DNA from: Pricia mediterranea
GTDB lineage: Bacteria > Bacteroidota > Bacteroidia > Flavobacteriales > Flavobacteriaceae
Direction of reading: 5' to 3'
Length of the DNA: 64,000 nt
Assembly: GCF_032248455.1 (NCBI RefSeq)
Contig: NZ_JAVTTP010000001.1
Span: 992,001 to 1,056,000 of the forward strand
Shown here: piece after piece, positions 35,224 through 44,486 of the stretch
How the letters are laid out: each line of letters begins with the position of its first letter
How positions within the stretch are numbered: position 1 is the stretch's first letter
The notes under the pieces: generated by a model
What the model saw: the letters and a program-made list of their open reading frames with translations, nothing else
Databases searched by the model: none
Told to the model about the DNA's origin: nothing
Position numbers and translations under genes: made by a program

Positions 35224-36081
35224 ATGCTGAACTATTTTAAGCGGACAATTCCGGTATTCTTCGGTTTTTACTTCAATATTCTCAGTGTTTTCTCAAAGAA
35301 AAAAACAGCAAGTGAGGCTTTTGATCTATTCTCCACCGTCCGTAGAGGACGGGTATTGGCACATCAGAGGGAGTACCTTGATTCCGCCAAAAAAGAGATG
35401 CTGCGCATTGAGGACCATGACATCCAAATCTACAATTGGCCTGGCAGGGGGCCTACCGTTCTTTTGATACACGGGTGGGAAAGCAACACCTTTCGATGGC
35501 GAAACCTCATTACAAAACTGAGGGCGGCGGACTTCAACACCGTGGCTTTCGATGCCCCGGGCCACGGTCACTCATCGGGAAGTAAATTGCATGTACCCCT
35601 GTACGCCCAAATATTACGTACGGTCATTGAAAAGTACCGACCGAAGCATCTTGTTAGCCACTCCGTAGGGGGAATGGCAGTGATTTACAACGAGAAAAGG
35701 AATCCGAGTCCCAGTGTAGAAAAAATCGTAACGGTCGCCGCCCCTTCGGAGTTTCATGAAATCATGGCCCATTTTCAAAATTTGCTTCGCTTTAACGATA
35801 GGGTTCTGGATGCTTTAGATGCGTACGTTATGGACAGGTTCGGATTCAAGATTAAAGAGTTTTCCACTTCGGAATTCGTCCGGACAAACACGAAAAACGG
35901 ATTGCTTTTCCACGATACATTGGATAGGATCACTCCTTACCACGCCTCCCAACAGGTTCATGCCAACTGGGAATGCAGTCGCTTGATATCCACTGAAGGC
36001 TTGGGGCATTCCATGCATCAAGACCAGGTCAATGATGCGATTGTCGAGTTTTTGGCTCCCTCTACTCCAACCACAACTTGA
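35224..36081 (+). CDS. Alpha/beta hydrolase
   Basis: Serine hydrolase-fold protein of 285 residues. The oxyanion loop is LLIHGWESNTFRWR, the nucleophile elbow is VSHSVGGMA (serine near residue 149), and the catalytic histidine is in TEGLGHSMHQD near the end. The N-terminal 50 residues are hydrophobic and may form a membrane-associated helix. Substrate unknown. An upstream in-frame start at 35155 precedes the promoter box and is not used. Its last 20 bases overlap the convergent LytTR regulator gene. Confidence 0.87.
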   Translation: MLNYFKRTIPVFFGFYFNILSVFSKKKTASEAFDLFSTVRRGRVLAHQREYLDSAKKEMLRIEDHDIQIYNWPGRGPTVLLIHGWESNTFRWRNLITKLRAADFNTVAFDAPGHGHSSGSKLHVPLYAQILRTVIEKYRPKHLVSHSVGGMAVIYNEKRNPSPSVEKIVTVAAPSEFHEIMAHFQNLLRFNDRVLDALDAYVMDRFGFKIKEFSTSEFVRTNTKNGLLFHDTLDRITPYHASQQVHANWECSRLISTEGLGHSMHQDQVNDAIVEFLAPSTPTTT

Positions 36082-36817
36082 AATCCCGCACCCGTTCCCG
36101 GCTCACGATAATTTCAGCATCCGAAAAACGGTTGAGCTTGATTTGAAGCCTTGAATTAGTGTAGGAAATAATATCTTTAATGTAGTCGATGTTAACGTAG
36201 AATTTGCGGCTGACACGAAAAAAAGTTTGGGGTTCCAATTCATATTCCAGCTGCTCCAAGGTGGTGTCGATCAGGTAGTTTCTTCCGTCGGTAGTGGCTG
36301 CATACGTACCTTTGTTTTCGCTGTAAAAGCATTCCACCTCATCGGCGTTGATGATTTTAAGGTGTTGTCCCACCTTGGCGGTAAAGCGTTTTTTGTACTC
36401 CCGCTCCAAGGGGTTGACCAATAGTCGTTTGACATCCTCAAAATCCAGCGCGAGTTTCTTGGGGGCCTGCTTTAAACTACGGTATTGCTCAACGGCCACC
36501 TTTAACTCCTCGTCATCGATCGGCTTTAAAAGATAATCGATACTATTGAGTTTAAAGGCCTGAAGGGCGTACTCATCGTAAGCGGTGGTAAAAATAATGG
36601 CACTGTGCACTTCAACGGCATCGAATATTTCGAAGGAGAGTCCGTCTGAAAGCTGGATATCCAAAAATATGAGATCGGGATGTTCGTTTTTTTGGAACCA
36701 ATCTATGGATTCCTCAACGGAATGCAGCAAAGTCGCAACCTCCACATCCAGATCCGCCAGCATTCGGGCCAAGCGCCGGGCAGAAGGTTTTTCATCTTCG
36801 ATAATGATGGTGGTCAT
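36062..36817 (-). CDS. LytTR-family response regulator
   Basis: Two-component DNA-binding regulator of 251 residues. The receiver domain (1-120) has IIIEDEKPSARR, the phospho-acceptor Asp in DLIFLDIQLSDG, and the lysine in DYLLKPIDDEEL. The LytTR DNA-binding domain (about 145-250) shows FTAKVGQHLKIINADEV, FYSENKGTYAAT and FFRVSRKFYVNIDYI. It is the last gene of an operon with a LytS-like histidine kinase and two 2TM proteins, so its partner kinase is almost certainly that at 37736. The start follows the last 2TM gene by 61 bases. Confidence 0.92.
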   Translation of the reverse strand: MTTIIIEDEKPSARRLARMLADLDVEVATLLHSVEESIDWFQKNEHPDLIFLDIQLSDGLSFEIFDAVEVHSAIIFTTAYDEYALQAFKLNSIDYLLKPIDDEELKVAVEQYRSLKQAPKKLALDFEDVKRLLVNPLEREYKKRFTAKVGQHLKIINADEVECFYSENKGTYAATTDGRNYLIDTTLEQLEYELEPQTFFRVSRKFYVNIDYIKDIISYTNSRLQIKLNRFSDAEIIVSRERVRDFKLWLE

Positions 36818-36878
36818 GGGAGCTAAATTATCCAGGAGAAGGTCGGGGCCGGGAATAAGGTCTTTATTTCATTTTTCA

Positions 36879-37217
36879 TTACTTACTTTTACTAAATTTC
36901 TCCGCCTCCCTCCGATCGTCTTCCATGTACTTTTTAATTTGTCGTTCTTCCCAATCCTTGCTGAAAAAGGGACTGTATCCGAAGGTTTTCGCGGCATGAA
37001 AAGCCAACCCAATACCCCAAAAAACGGGGGTGGCGAAAGTGCCGAAATTGAATAACGCTTCATTGAAACTCTCGCCGGCGTTCATCTGTCCGATTATTGA
37101 CGCAACAACAATAAAAAGGTTTACAAGCACATATACCAAGGCATGTATGTAAAACCCTTTGAGTTGGGCGACCCGGTTTCGGGCCTTAGTCCGTTTATCA
37201 TTTCTATTTGTTTCCAT
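36879..37217 (-). CDS. 2TM domain protein
   Basis: Small membrane protein of 112 residues with the 2TM domain: a basic amphipathic N-terminal segment (KRTKARNRVAQLKGFYIHALVY), two membrane helices (about residues 28-50 and 66-84), and the conserved cytoplasmic tail SPFFSKDWEERQIKKYMEDD. The start METNRNDKR at 37217 is preferred over the ATG 54 bases upstream. It lies between another 2TM gene (44 bases) and the LytTR regulator (61 bases). Function unknown; context suggests a role in the signalling pathway. Confidence 0.85.
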   Translation of the reverse strand: METNRNDKRTKARNRVAQLKGFYIHALVYVLVNLFIVVASIIGQMNAGESFNEALFNFGTFATPVFWGIGLAFHAAKTFGYSPFFSKDWEERQIKKYMEDDRREAEKFSKSK

Positions 37218-37261
37218 CTTGTTTCCGATTGAATTCTTAGATTTCCGCCATACCAAACGTG

Positions 37262-37564
37262 CTACTTCCAACGTGTTCTTCTTTCATCCTCCCGCATATA
37301 TTCCTTGATTTTTCGCTCTTCCCAATCACGTCCGAAAAAGGGATTTAGGCCGAAGGTCTTGGTCGCCTGGAATATCAATCCTATGCCCCACCCGAATGCG
37401 GCCCATAAAAACCAGGGATAAGCCCATTCGTTCGTATAATAATTCACTCCGCCCAACAACGCGATGACCAATATATAGGATATCAAGCTGTTGTAAAACT
37501 TCTTGATTTCTTCCACACGCTCCTTGGCCCGTAGGTACTTGCTGTCCCTTTTCGAATTCTCCAT
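37262..37564 (-). CDS. 2TM domain protein
   Basis: Membrane protein of 100 residues, nearly all 2TM domain: YLRAKERVEEIKKFYNSLISY, two helices separated by a short loop (YYTNEWAYPW), and the tail NPFFGRDWEERKIKEYMRED. It resembles the C-terminal domain of the histidine kinase just upstream (gap 171 bases) more than the next 2TM protein. Role unknown; may sense membrane state or link to the kinase. Confidence 0.86.
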   Translation of the reverse strand: MENSKRDSKYLRAKERVEEIKKFYNSLISYILVIALLGGVNYYTNEWAYPWFLWAAFGWGIGLIFQATKTFGLNPFFGRDWEERKIKEYMREDERRTRWK

Positions 37565-37735
37565 GGGTTCGGGGTATCGTTTCTTTTATTCTGTTATGCT
37601 GTGTTCATTCAAATTTCGCAAAAATAATCCACCGCAGCAGTTGTATCTTTCCGAACTGTCGAATTCGCCAGATGAATTGTATTTCCTGTGGTTCCTTATC
37701 CGTATCTTTTCTCTTAGGTTGGACAGGTGGCCGGG

Positions 37736-39073
37736 TCAGAATCCATCATCCTCCATAAACTCGCGCATTTTTTTCTCTTCCCAGCGTTTGCCCCATAGCG
37801 GGTTATACCCAAAAGCCTGCATACCGTGTATCGTTAGGCCAATGCCCCATCCGAAGATAGGGAACAGGACCCATGGATAACCTGTAGTCCTGTAATTCAA
37901 ATACGTCAGGAACGGAATTACGATACAATAGGCCAATAAATTGCCGTAAAAACCCTTAATATTCTCTACCCTCTCCTTGGCCTGCTCGTATCGTTTGTCT
38001 TCAAGATAATCCTCTTGGCTTTCCATGACCGATATTTGCTTTGAAAGGATGGGCAGACGGACACTAAAAGTAGAATTTGTTTTTTGAATCTCTATCGTTC
38101 TATCCGTTAAGATACCGTAACGCTGCCGGATATTGCGCAGGCCAACGCCACTGCTCTTTTTAACGCATTGTTTTTCCTGCAGGTTGTTCTGTACCACCAA
38201 TCCGCTGTCTTTCTCGAAAACTTTTATGATTAGAGGTTTCGAGGAAGTCACGATATTGTGCTTGACGGCGTTTTCCAACAAAAGTTGCAGGGACAGCGGT
38301 ACGATCTTCGCTTCAGGATTTTGAACGGATTCGGGGAGTTCACAAACGATACTACCCTCGAACCGCATGTTCAATAGTCCTATATAGGTCCTTGCGAACC
38401 GTAGTTCTTCGTCAACGCTGACCAAATCTTTGTTCTTCTGCTCCAGCACGTAACGATACACTTTGGACAACGAGGTGGTAAATTTCTGGGCTTGATGTGG
38501 ATTTTCTTCGATCAAGCTGGTCAACACGTTCAGGCTATTGAAGAGGAAATGCGGATCGAGCTGATTTTTCAGGGCATCGAACTTGGCGGAAGCGGTACCG
38601 GCAATTATCTTTTGTTCCTTGACCTTGGACTCCTGTCGGTATTTAAAATAAAAAAAGGAATAAAAAATCAAGGCGACTACAAGGGCAATGGAGAGGGATA
38701 CCCAATAGTACTCCAAACGCTGTTTAGCCCAGAACGTAGCTATCGGCTCACCTTCCAATACCACCCGATGCAGAAATCGGGCAAAAAAGAGCGATAGCAA
38801 GGAAACCGTGACCGTCGCGACCATTGAAATCGGAAAGCTCTTTCGTCCATAAAGATTTCCGTCGTATCGACGGAGCAGATAGATAAAAAGATAGGCGTTG
38901 GTCATATAAATAATGGCCGAATACATCAGATTGATCTGATATTCATTCCAGAGTTCAGCATAGTCAAAACCGTTATCGTATTCCCCACTGAAATAGCCTA
39001 CCGTCAAAAGCACTGCAAAAATGCAAGTTCCGACGAACGCCCCCTTCAAAAGTTCCCTAAAAAATACACGCAT
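37736..39073 (-). CDS. LytS-like histidine kinase fused to a C-terminal 2TM domain
   Basis: Membrane sensor kinase of 445 residues. Four helices fill residues 10-145, followed by a linker helix, the His_kinase domain with LDPHFLFNSLNVLTSLIE (phospho-acceptor His near residue 175), and an HATPase segment (LLLENAVKHN, GVGLRNIRQRY). From residue 350 on, a complete 2TM domain is attached, starting with an in-frame ATG at 38026 that could also serve as an internal start for a free 96-residue 2TM protein. The operon continues with two 2TM proteins and the LytTR regulator. Such fusions occur in Flavobacteriia; the signal sensed is unknown. Confidence 0.88.
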   Translation of the reverse strand: MRVFFRELLKGAFVGTCIFAVLLTVGYFSGEYDNGFDYAELWNEYQINLMYSAIIYMTNAYLFIYLLRRYDGNLYGRKSFPISMVATVTVSLLSLFFARFLHRVVLEGEPIATFWAKQRLEYYWVSLSIALVVALIFYSFFYFKYRQESKVKEQKIIAGTASAKFDALKNQLDPHFLFNSLNVLTSLIEENPHQAQKFTTSLSKVYRYVLEQKNKDLVSVDEELRFARTYIGLLNMRFEGSIVCELPESVQNPEAKIVPLSLQLLLENAVKHNIVTSSKPLIIKVFEKDSGLVVQNNLQEKQCVKKSSGVGLRNIRQRYGILTDRTIEIQKTNSTFSVRLPILSKQISVMESQEDYLEDKRYEQAKERVENIKGFYGNLLAYCIVIPFLTYLNYRTTGYPWVLFPIFGWGIGLTIHGMQAFGYNPLWGKRWEEKKMREFMEDDGF

Positions 39074-39219
39074 AATCTATCTTTTCCAATATCTGTTTGA
39101 GGCCCACCCTACTGAATTCACGAGAATCCAAGCCATTCGAAATTTACTTAAAGGTAACCAAAATAGGTACAAGCCCCCGAAGTGCAATGAGGGAGCTTGT
39201 TGTTCAAATCCAAGGGCTT

Positions 39220-39843
39220 TTAATCCGCGCACTGCTTCAAGACCTGCTCCGCCCTATCCTTTCCCCAATTAGGATAAAAAGGGGTTTCATTTTCGAACGT
39301 TTCGAAAAGTTCCATAGCCCGTTCCACATCCTTGCAATAGGGCGTTGTGTCTTTGCCAAAATATTGGGCCGAGCCTATGTCCCATTCCGCCTTCGCGAGT
39401 ACGGCCCTTGGGTTATCGGGCGCCAGTTGTAAGGCTTTCTGGTACAGCTGGTTATTTTTTCCCGATAGGGCCTGTCCGTAGGTGGCACCGTCGAATGCAA
39501 TCCAGGCCGTATTGATCATGGCCTCCATCACCAACAATTCGGGATTTTCGAGGGAAAGGCTCTTGGCAATGTCATTAAACTCCTTGGCCTTTTCCAGTTG
39601 CCGGGTAAGTAGATTTTCGTTCTTTTCACCAAAGGATGCGGCGGTGTTTACCATGGCGACGTAGTAATAGGGCAACCAGTTGTCGTCATCTGCCAAGGCG
39701 ATGCGCTCGAATTGATTGGAGGCCGCCGAGGTCTGTTGCTCGCCCCAAAGTTGCATGGCCGTTTCCATGCCGTCGGCGTATCGGTTTTGCGCGCTGATGG
39801 AAAGTGCCGTTACCAAAAAAAGGATAGTAAGTAGATTTTTCAT
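39220..39843 (-). CDS. Exported TPR-like protein
   Basis: Exported protein of 207 residues: signal peptide ending SISAQ (residue 19), then helical repeats resembling tetratricopeptide units (for example GEQQTSAASNQFERIALAD near residue 33 and LYQKALQLAPDNPRAVLAKA near residue 130). It lies 110 bases downstream of a TonB-dependent receptor on the same strand, so it may work with it in the periplasm. Otherwise unassigned. Confidence 0.75.
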   Translation of the reverse strand: MKNLLTILFLVTALSISAQNRYADGMETAMQLWGEQQTSAASNQFERIALADDDNWLPYYYVAMVNTAASFGEKNENLLTRQLEKAKEFNDIAKSLSLENPELLVMEAMINTAWIAFDGATYGQALSGKNNQLYQKALQLAPDNPRAVLAKAEWDIGSAQYFGKDTTPYCKDVERAMELFETFENETPFYPNWGKDRAEQVLKQCAD

Positions 39844-39953
39844 GATGCTTGTTTTGAGGTTTCTAATTTGCTCTGTTTCAAAAATGGCCGTATTCGCTTT
39901 GCAATCCCAAAACCCTTGACCGAACTGTTGATTTTTTGGGATGGACCGATGTT

Positions 39954-42116
39954 TTATAGATTGTCCAATTGGTTGCTCGTATTATCCGTGCTGATCGTCC
40001 AGAAAAAGCCTACGAAAAAAAAGCTGTCGGCGGCGGAGCGGATAGCCCTTCGCCCAAAATTACCGTTCGGGCCCGGGGAGTTGGCGTATTGGTAGTCATT
40101 GATGTTGTTGAACCCTAACATATTGCTGACCGAGAAGTAAAGTATTTTCTGTTGGTCGATCAGATAGGCCCAGCTCAAGCTCAGACTTTGGAACGCTTTC
40201 GTACGCTCCGCTTGAAATTCCGCCGTATTGGGATTGTCGTAGGGCCTTCCGGATGCGTAGGTGTAGGACAGGCCCACTTGCGAGCGCCACTGGTTGATCC
40301 AGTATTTAGTTACGACGGACAGATTATGTTTTGGGGCGAAGTTGGGTCGGGCGCGTTCCCGAAAATTCCGAAAATCACGCTCGGTATCCAAATAGCCGTA
40401 CGACACCCAATAGTCCAGGTTTTTGACGCCCTTATTGTCCCGCCAGAAAATATCCAAGCCTGATACATAGCCGCCTCCCGAATTGTTGAAGCGGGAATCG
40501 AATTGGGGCATTTCGGTATCAAATTTGACCAGACCGTCGTAATCTTTGTAGTAGGTCTCGGCCCGAAAGGTCTTCCCGTCATCAAGATATTGATAGTTCA
40601 GGATATAATGGGATGTCTTTTCGAAATCGAGCGTGTTATCGTAGCGTAGGGCGGTGGTTCGTGGATTCTGATAAAAATCACCATAAGCGAGGGAAAACTG
40701 TCCCTTTTCGCTGGATTTGTAGGCTAGGGAAACGCGGGGCGAAACCGTAAAATCTTCGATTAAACCGCTATGTTCTGCCCTGACTCCCAATTTTAGGGCC
40801 AGGTCATTACTGAAAAAAATATCACTTTCGGCAAAGCCGCCCCAGAGTCTTTCGGTGAAGGCCGTATCGAAACCGGGTCCTTTCGGCGCAAGAAAGGTTT
40901 CCCCGTAATCCGTGATAAAATGTTCGGTTCCGAGGGCCAAGCTAAGACGGTTGCTGAAATTCTTTTTGAGCTTGAGCTTTAGATGGGATGCGGTTTCCTT
41001 GGTCTCGATGGCAGTACCCCTTAATCCGATGTCGTTGGCATCCCATGAGATAGCGGCGCCGGTGGTCAACGCCCATTCCCGATCAAGAAAAAGTTTATAA
41101 GAGGTGTTGAAATATAGATTTTTGTTGGTCAGGTCGAAGCGGACGAAATCCTCAAAGTTGATATCCTCCTGCTCGATATCCAAAACGGCTCGATTGAATG
41201 AGGTGTACAGCTTGAACATGCTCATTTCCCCCTTACTACGGAAAACGGCCTCACCCGAAACGGACTCGTAAGGCCTATTCCAGCGCACCCCCTGGTCAGA
41301 GGGAATCAGGGCCTCATAGGGCGCTAGATCGATATACTGCATATTGATGCTAAGGGACTGATCGCCCCAGATTTCGGTATGGCCGATACCCCCGCCGACG
41401 GATAGGATCGAAATATCGGTCTTTTCCTGGTCGGGGCTATCGATGCTGTTCAGCAACAGCACACTAGAGAGTGCCTGCCCGTATTCCGCGGAATATCCGC
41501 CCGTACTAAAAGTGATGCCCTTAAAATGAAAAGGGGAGAACCGCCCCCGGGTGGGAATATTGTTGGCCGTGGCGTTAAAGGGCTGGAACACACGGAGACC
41601 GTCTATAAATACCTGTGTCTCCCCTGCGTCTCCCCCTCTTATGAAAAGTCGGCCGTCTTCGTTGACTGTCGAGGTTCCCGGTAGGGTTTGCAATGCCCCC
41701 ACAAAATCGCCTACCGTCCCGGCGGTGGTGACGATATCCAAAGGTTTGAGTACCGAGACCTTCGAATTGTCTCCCGCCTCGAAAGTACCCGCCGTCAGGG
41801 TAACGCCGGTCAGGGCATTGATAGCTTCCACCATTTTTATGCTCAATCCGTTGAGATAAGCGACATCACCGGTCTCGTAACGCGGTTGAAAACCCAACAT
41901 GGAAATGACCAGCGTTTGGCTTCCTGTCTCGGAGGTCTCGAAAGCAAAGCTACCATCGGACCCGGTGGAGGTGCCATCATAGGTGCCTTCGAGATAGACG
42001 TTCGCCCCGGGAATCGGGTTGTCGGAACTATCGCTGACCTTACCGGAAATAGGGGTCTGGCAGAAAATGTATTCGCAAAAAAGGAGTAGCATCAGGATTA
42101 GGAGAGTTCGTTTCAT
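39954..42116 (-). CDS. TonB-dependent receptor with N-terminal carboxypeptidase-like domain
   Basis: Outer-membrane active transporter of 720 residues. After the signal peptide (ending FCQ) comes a CarboxypepD_reg-like domain (residues 22-95: ISGKVSDSSDNPIPGANVYLEG), then the plug (about 105-230, with SVLKPLDIVTT and LFIRGGDAGETQVFIDGL) and a beta barrel to the C-terminus. There is no adjacent SusD, so a siderophore, metal, vitamin or peptide is as likely a substrate as glycans. The TPR-like protein follows on the same strand. Regulation not evident. Confidence 0.9.
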   Translation of the reverse strand: MKRTLLILMLLLFCEYIFCQTPISGKVSDSSDNPIPGANVYLEGTYDGTSTGSDGSFAFETSETGSQTLVISMLGFQPRYETGDVAYLNGLSIKMVEAINALTGVTLTAGTFEAGDNSKVSVLKPLDIVTTAGTVGDFVGALQTLPGTSTVNEDGRLFIRGGDAGETQVFIDGLRVFQPFNATANNIPTRGRFSPFHFKGITFSTGGYSAEYGQALSSVLLLNSIDSPDQEKTDISILSVGGGIGHTEIWGDQSLSINMQYIDLAPYEALIPSDQGVRWNRPYESVSGEAVFRSKGEMSMFKLYTSFNRAVLDIEQEDINFEDFVRFDLTNKNLYFNTSYKLFLDREWALTTGAAISWDANDIGLRGTAIETKETASHLKLKLKKNFSNRLSLALGTEHFITDYGETFLAPKGPGFDTAFTERLWGGFAESDIFFSNDLALKLGVRAEHSGLIEDFTVSPRVSLAYKSSEKGQFSLAYGDFYQNPRTTALRYDNTLDFEKTSHYILNYQYLDDGKTFRAETYYKDYDGLVKFDTEMPQFDSRFNNSGGGYVSGLDIFWRDNKGVKNLDYWVSYGYLDTERDFRNFRERARPNFAPKHNLSVVTKYWINQWRSQVGLSYTYASGRPYDNPNTAEFQAERTKAFQSLSLSWAYLIDQQKILYFSVSNMLGFNNINDYQYANSPGPNGNFGRRAIRSAADSFFFVGFFWTISTDNTSNQLDNL

Positions 42117-42249
42117 CGTGTCGCGACGTATTATTTTTTATGTCCCAAAAATGAAACATAGACTCGACGAGGGCCAAAAGAAACCACCGAAGTGTGGAAT
42201 TTGGGGGATGGAGTGTAACCTGACCTAATAAGTAAATATTTCGATGAGC

Positions 42250-42257
42250 TATCTTTG
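42250..42257 (+). promoter_or_regulatory. -7 box TATCTTTG upstream of the AAA ATPase gene
   Basis: Exact TAnnTTTG, 48 bases before the ATG at 42306. It likely drives the ATPase and VOC genes. Confidence 0.45.
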
Positions 42258-42305
42258 TGGAAATATAGATAAACATTGGCTTTTTAACCGCTATTAAGGT
42301 CGACT

Positions 42306-42878
42306 ATGATTGAATTCAAGGAGAACAAGAATTTCTATGTAATAACCGGAGGTCCGGGAACGGGAAAAACAACTTTATTGCAGGAGCTAAAGAAAAGAAA
42401 CTATGAAGTCATACCTGAAATCGCGCGCGAGCTAATAAAAGAGCAAAAAGAAAATGACGGAGCAGCCTTACCTTGGAAAGACGAGGATTTGTACAAAAAT
42501 CAGATGTTCGACCGTTCCATTGAAAGTTATAGACAAATTGACCAAAGAGAAACTCCATCGAATCCGATTTTTTTCGACCGCGGGTTTTTGGATTCGATTT
42601 GTTATGCGAACTTAATTCAATCGGAAATAACTGCACAAATGAAAATCTATGCGGAAAAATGGAGGTATAATAAAAGCATCTTTATTCTTCCGCCATGGCG
42701 AGAAATTTATAAGTCCGACAGCGAAAGAAAACAAGACTGGAACGAGGCGGTACTTACCTATGATAAGATGGTCGAAACCTATAAACACTATGGATATCAT
42801 ATCGTCCAAGTTCCAAAAAAATCAGTAACCGAAAGGGCGGATCTTATGGTAAATTTAGTCGAATATTCGAACTCTTAA
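42306..42878 (+). CDS. Small AAA-type (AAA_28) P-loop ATPase
   Basis: Cytoplasmic P-loop protein of 190 residues with Walker [10 protein letters not shown] near residue 15 and a kinase-like second motif [12 protein letters not shown] near residue 89. The size and the [12 protein letters not shown] segment place it in the AAA_28 group of NTPases/nucleotide-kinase-like proteins, function unknown. The gene looks poorer in G+C than its neighbours (many AAA, GAA, ATA and TTA codons), which may reflect acquisition. The VOC gene starts 11 bases after it. Confidence 0.82.
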   Translation: MIEFKENKNFYVITGGPGTGKTTLLQELKKRNYEVIPEIARELIKEQKENDGAALPWKDEDLYKNQMFDRSIESYRQIDQRETPSNPIFFDRGFLDSICYANLIQSEITAQMKIYAEKWRYNKSIFILPPWREIYKSDSERKQDWNEAVLTYDKMVETYKHYGYHIVQVPKKSVTERADLMVNLVEYSNS

Positions 42879-42889
42879 ACATCAAACAA

Positions 42890-43315
42890 ATGCAAGGAAT
42901 AACCCCCTTCCACATCGCAATACCCGTTCACAATCTTGCTGAATGCCGTACGTTTTATCGCGAAACCTTGAATTGCGAAGAGGGACGCAGCAGTGAACAC
43001 TGGGTGGACTTCAATCTTTTCGGACACCAATTGGTGATTCATTACAAACCCAAGTCGGAAAAAGAAGAATCACACTCCAATCCCGTAGACGGACAAAACG
43101 TTCCGGTACCGCACTACGGAGTGGTCTTGCCTTGGGATACCTTTCAAAGCTTCGCCGAAGAACTCGGAAAAAAAGGAGTAAAATTCGTTATCGAACCCTA
43201 TATCCGGTTTAAGGGAAAGGTAGGCGAACAGGCTACCATGTTCTTTTTGGACCCCGCAGGAAATGCATTGGAATTCAAAGCCTTTCGGGATATGGGGCAA
43301 TTATTTGCGAAATAG
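42890..43315 (+). CDS. VOC-superfamily (glyoxalase-like) protein
   Basis: Protein of 141 residues with the vicinal oxygen chelate fold: [20 protein letters not shown] at the N-terminus (metal His), FGHQLVIHY in the middle, and [12 protein letters not shown] near residue 127 with the metal Glu. It may be a dioxygenase or glyoxalase-like enzyme; no substrate can be read from the sequence. It follows the AAA ATPase gene by 11 bases and likely shares its transcript. Confidence 0.83.
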   Translation: MQGITPFHIAIPVHNLAECRTFYRETLNCEEGRSSEHWVDFNLFGHQLVIHYKPKSEKEESHSNPVDGQNVPVPHYGVVLPWDTFQSFAEELGKKGVKFVIEPYIRFKGKVGEQATMFFLDPAGNALEFKAFRDMGQLFAK

Positions 43316-43400
43316 AAATAAAGAATCAAAATGGTGTGGCCGGGACTCAATGAATATACTGTACCCCCCGATGAGGAAGTGGATTAAAGATGACATCAAT

Positions 43401-43437
43401 CTATAATCTTATAAACTCATAAACCTATAAACTCAAT
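43401..43437. repeat. ATAAACTC / ATAAACCT word repeat
   Basis: Repeats of ATAATCTT, ATAAACTC and ATAAACCT reach the stop codon of the aldo/keto reductase gene. Clearest copy of the family also seen at 11349, 25645 and 32915. Confidence 0.55.
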
Positions 43438-43438
43438 T

Positions 43439-44410
43439 TCACTGCGACCACTTCGTAGGTTCCCTATCCCAGCGGTGCTTCTTTAGTTCTTGATACAGGT
43501 CTTTTGGAAGTCCCTTTCCGTCACTGGTGGCGGTATTGGCCTTGACATGCGGCGCTTTACGCATTCCGGGTATCATGGTGCTTACCGTCTTGTTCATGGC
43601 AATAAAGCGCAAGGCCATTTCGGCCATGGTCATCCCTTCCGGAACCAGCGGCCGCAAGGCATCGGCATGATCCACGCTGGAGTTCAAGTTTTCTGGCACA
43701 AAATAGGTGCCCCGCCAATCGCCCTCCGGAAACGTGGTCTCCTTGGTAATCTTTCCCGTCAAGGTGCCCTCGTCAAAGGGAACCCGGGCGATTACGGCAA
43801 TATCCATTTCTCTACATAACGGAAATAATTCATCTTCAGGATTCTGGTCAAAGATGTTATAGATGACCTGTACGGCATCGAGCATTCCCGTTTTCAGGGC
43901 TTTAATTCCGTTTTCGGGCTCCCAGCGATTGACGCTGACCCCCATAGCCGCAATTTTTCCATCCTTTTTGAGGTTTTCGATAGCCCGTTGCCATTCCTCG
44001 CGGTCTGACCACCCGTCGTCCCACGTGTGAAACTGCATCAGATCGATCCGTTCCATCCCTAGGTTTTTCAAGGTCTTTTCGGTGTATTCGATAATATGGT
44101 TTTCCGGATAGGATTCCTCGAATGAGTATTCCGGTTTTGCGGGCCATTCGAAATTTTTAGGGGGAATTTTGCTGGCCGTATATAGCTTCGCATTGGGGTG
44201 TCGCCGCACCAGTTCACCCAATAACTTTTCGCTATGGCCCTCGCCGTAGCCCCAGGCCGTATCAAAAAAATTGACCCCGTTTTCTACGGCCAGGTCCAAG
44301 GACTTGGCGGACTGTTCGTCGTCGGATTGCGTCCAACCCGCCATGCCCCACATCCCGTACCCTATTTCACTTACTTGCCAACCGGTTCTTCCGAATTTCC
44401 TGTACTGCAT
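43439..44410 (-). CDS. Aldo/keto reductase
   Basis: NAD(P)H-dependent oxidoreductase of 323 residues with the AKR barrel. The catalytic tetrad is visible: Asp in NFFDTAWGYGEG, the Tyr in the same motif, Lys in LYTASKIPP, and His in LMQFHTWDD. Cofactor binding fits VSTMIPGMRKAPHVKAN. Substrate unknown, but it lies next to a set of carbohydrate-oxidoreductase genes on the same strand, 264 bases downstream of the esterase gene, so sugar reduction is plausible. Confidence 0.88.
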   Translation of the reverse strand: MQYRKFGRTGWQVSEIGYGMWGMAGWTQSDDEQSAKSLDLAVENGVNFFDTAWGYGEGHSEKLLGELVRRHPNAKLYTASKIPPKNFEWPAKPEYSFEESYPENHIIEYTEKTLKNLGMERIDLMQFHTWDDGWSDREEWQRAIENLKKDGKIAAMGVSVNRWEPENGIKALKTGMLDAVQVIYNIFDQNPEDELFPLCREMDIAVIARVPFDEGTLTGKITKETTFPEGDWRGTYFVPENLNSSVDHADALRPLVPEGMTMAEMALRFIAMNKTVSTMIPGMRKAPHVKANTATSDGKGLPKDLYQELKKHRWDREPTKWSQ

Positions 44411-44486
44411 TGAGATTCTTGATTGCTGATTATTATTACTTTTGGTACTACCACGAGTGTTGTAAAAATCAACCTATTAATGAGGA

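Noticed and set aside
43331-43387. 18-codon ORF (MVWPGLNEYTVPPDEEVD) after the VOC gene
   Set aside because: Too short, no start signal or overlap with the previous gene, and no family resemblance. It could be a remnant, but nothing supports it.
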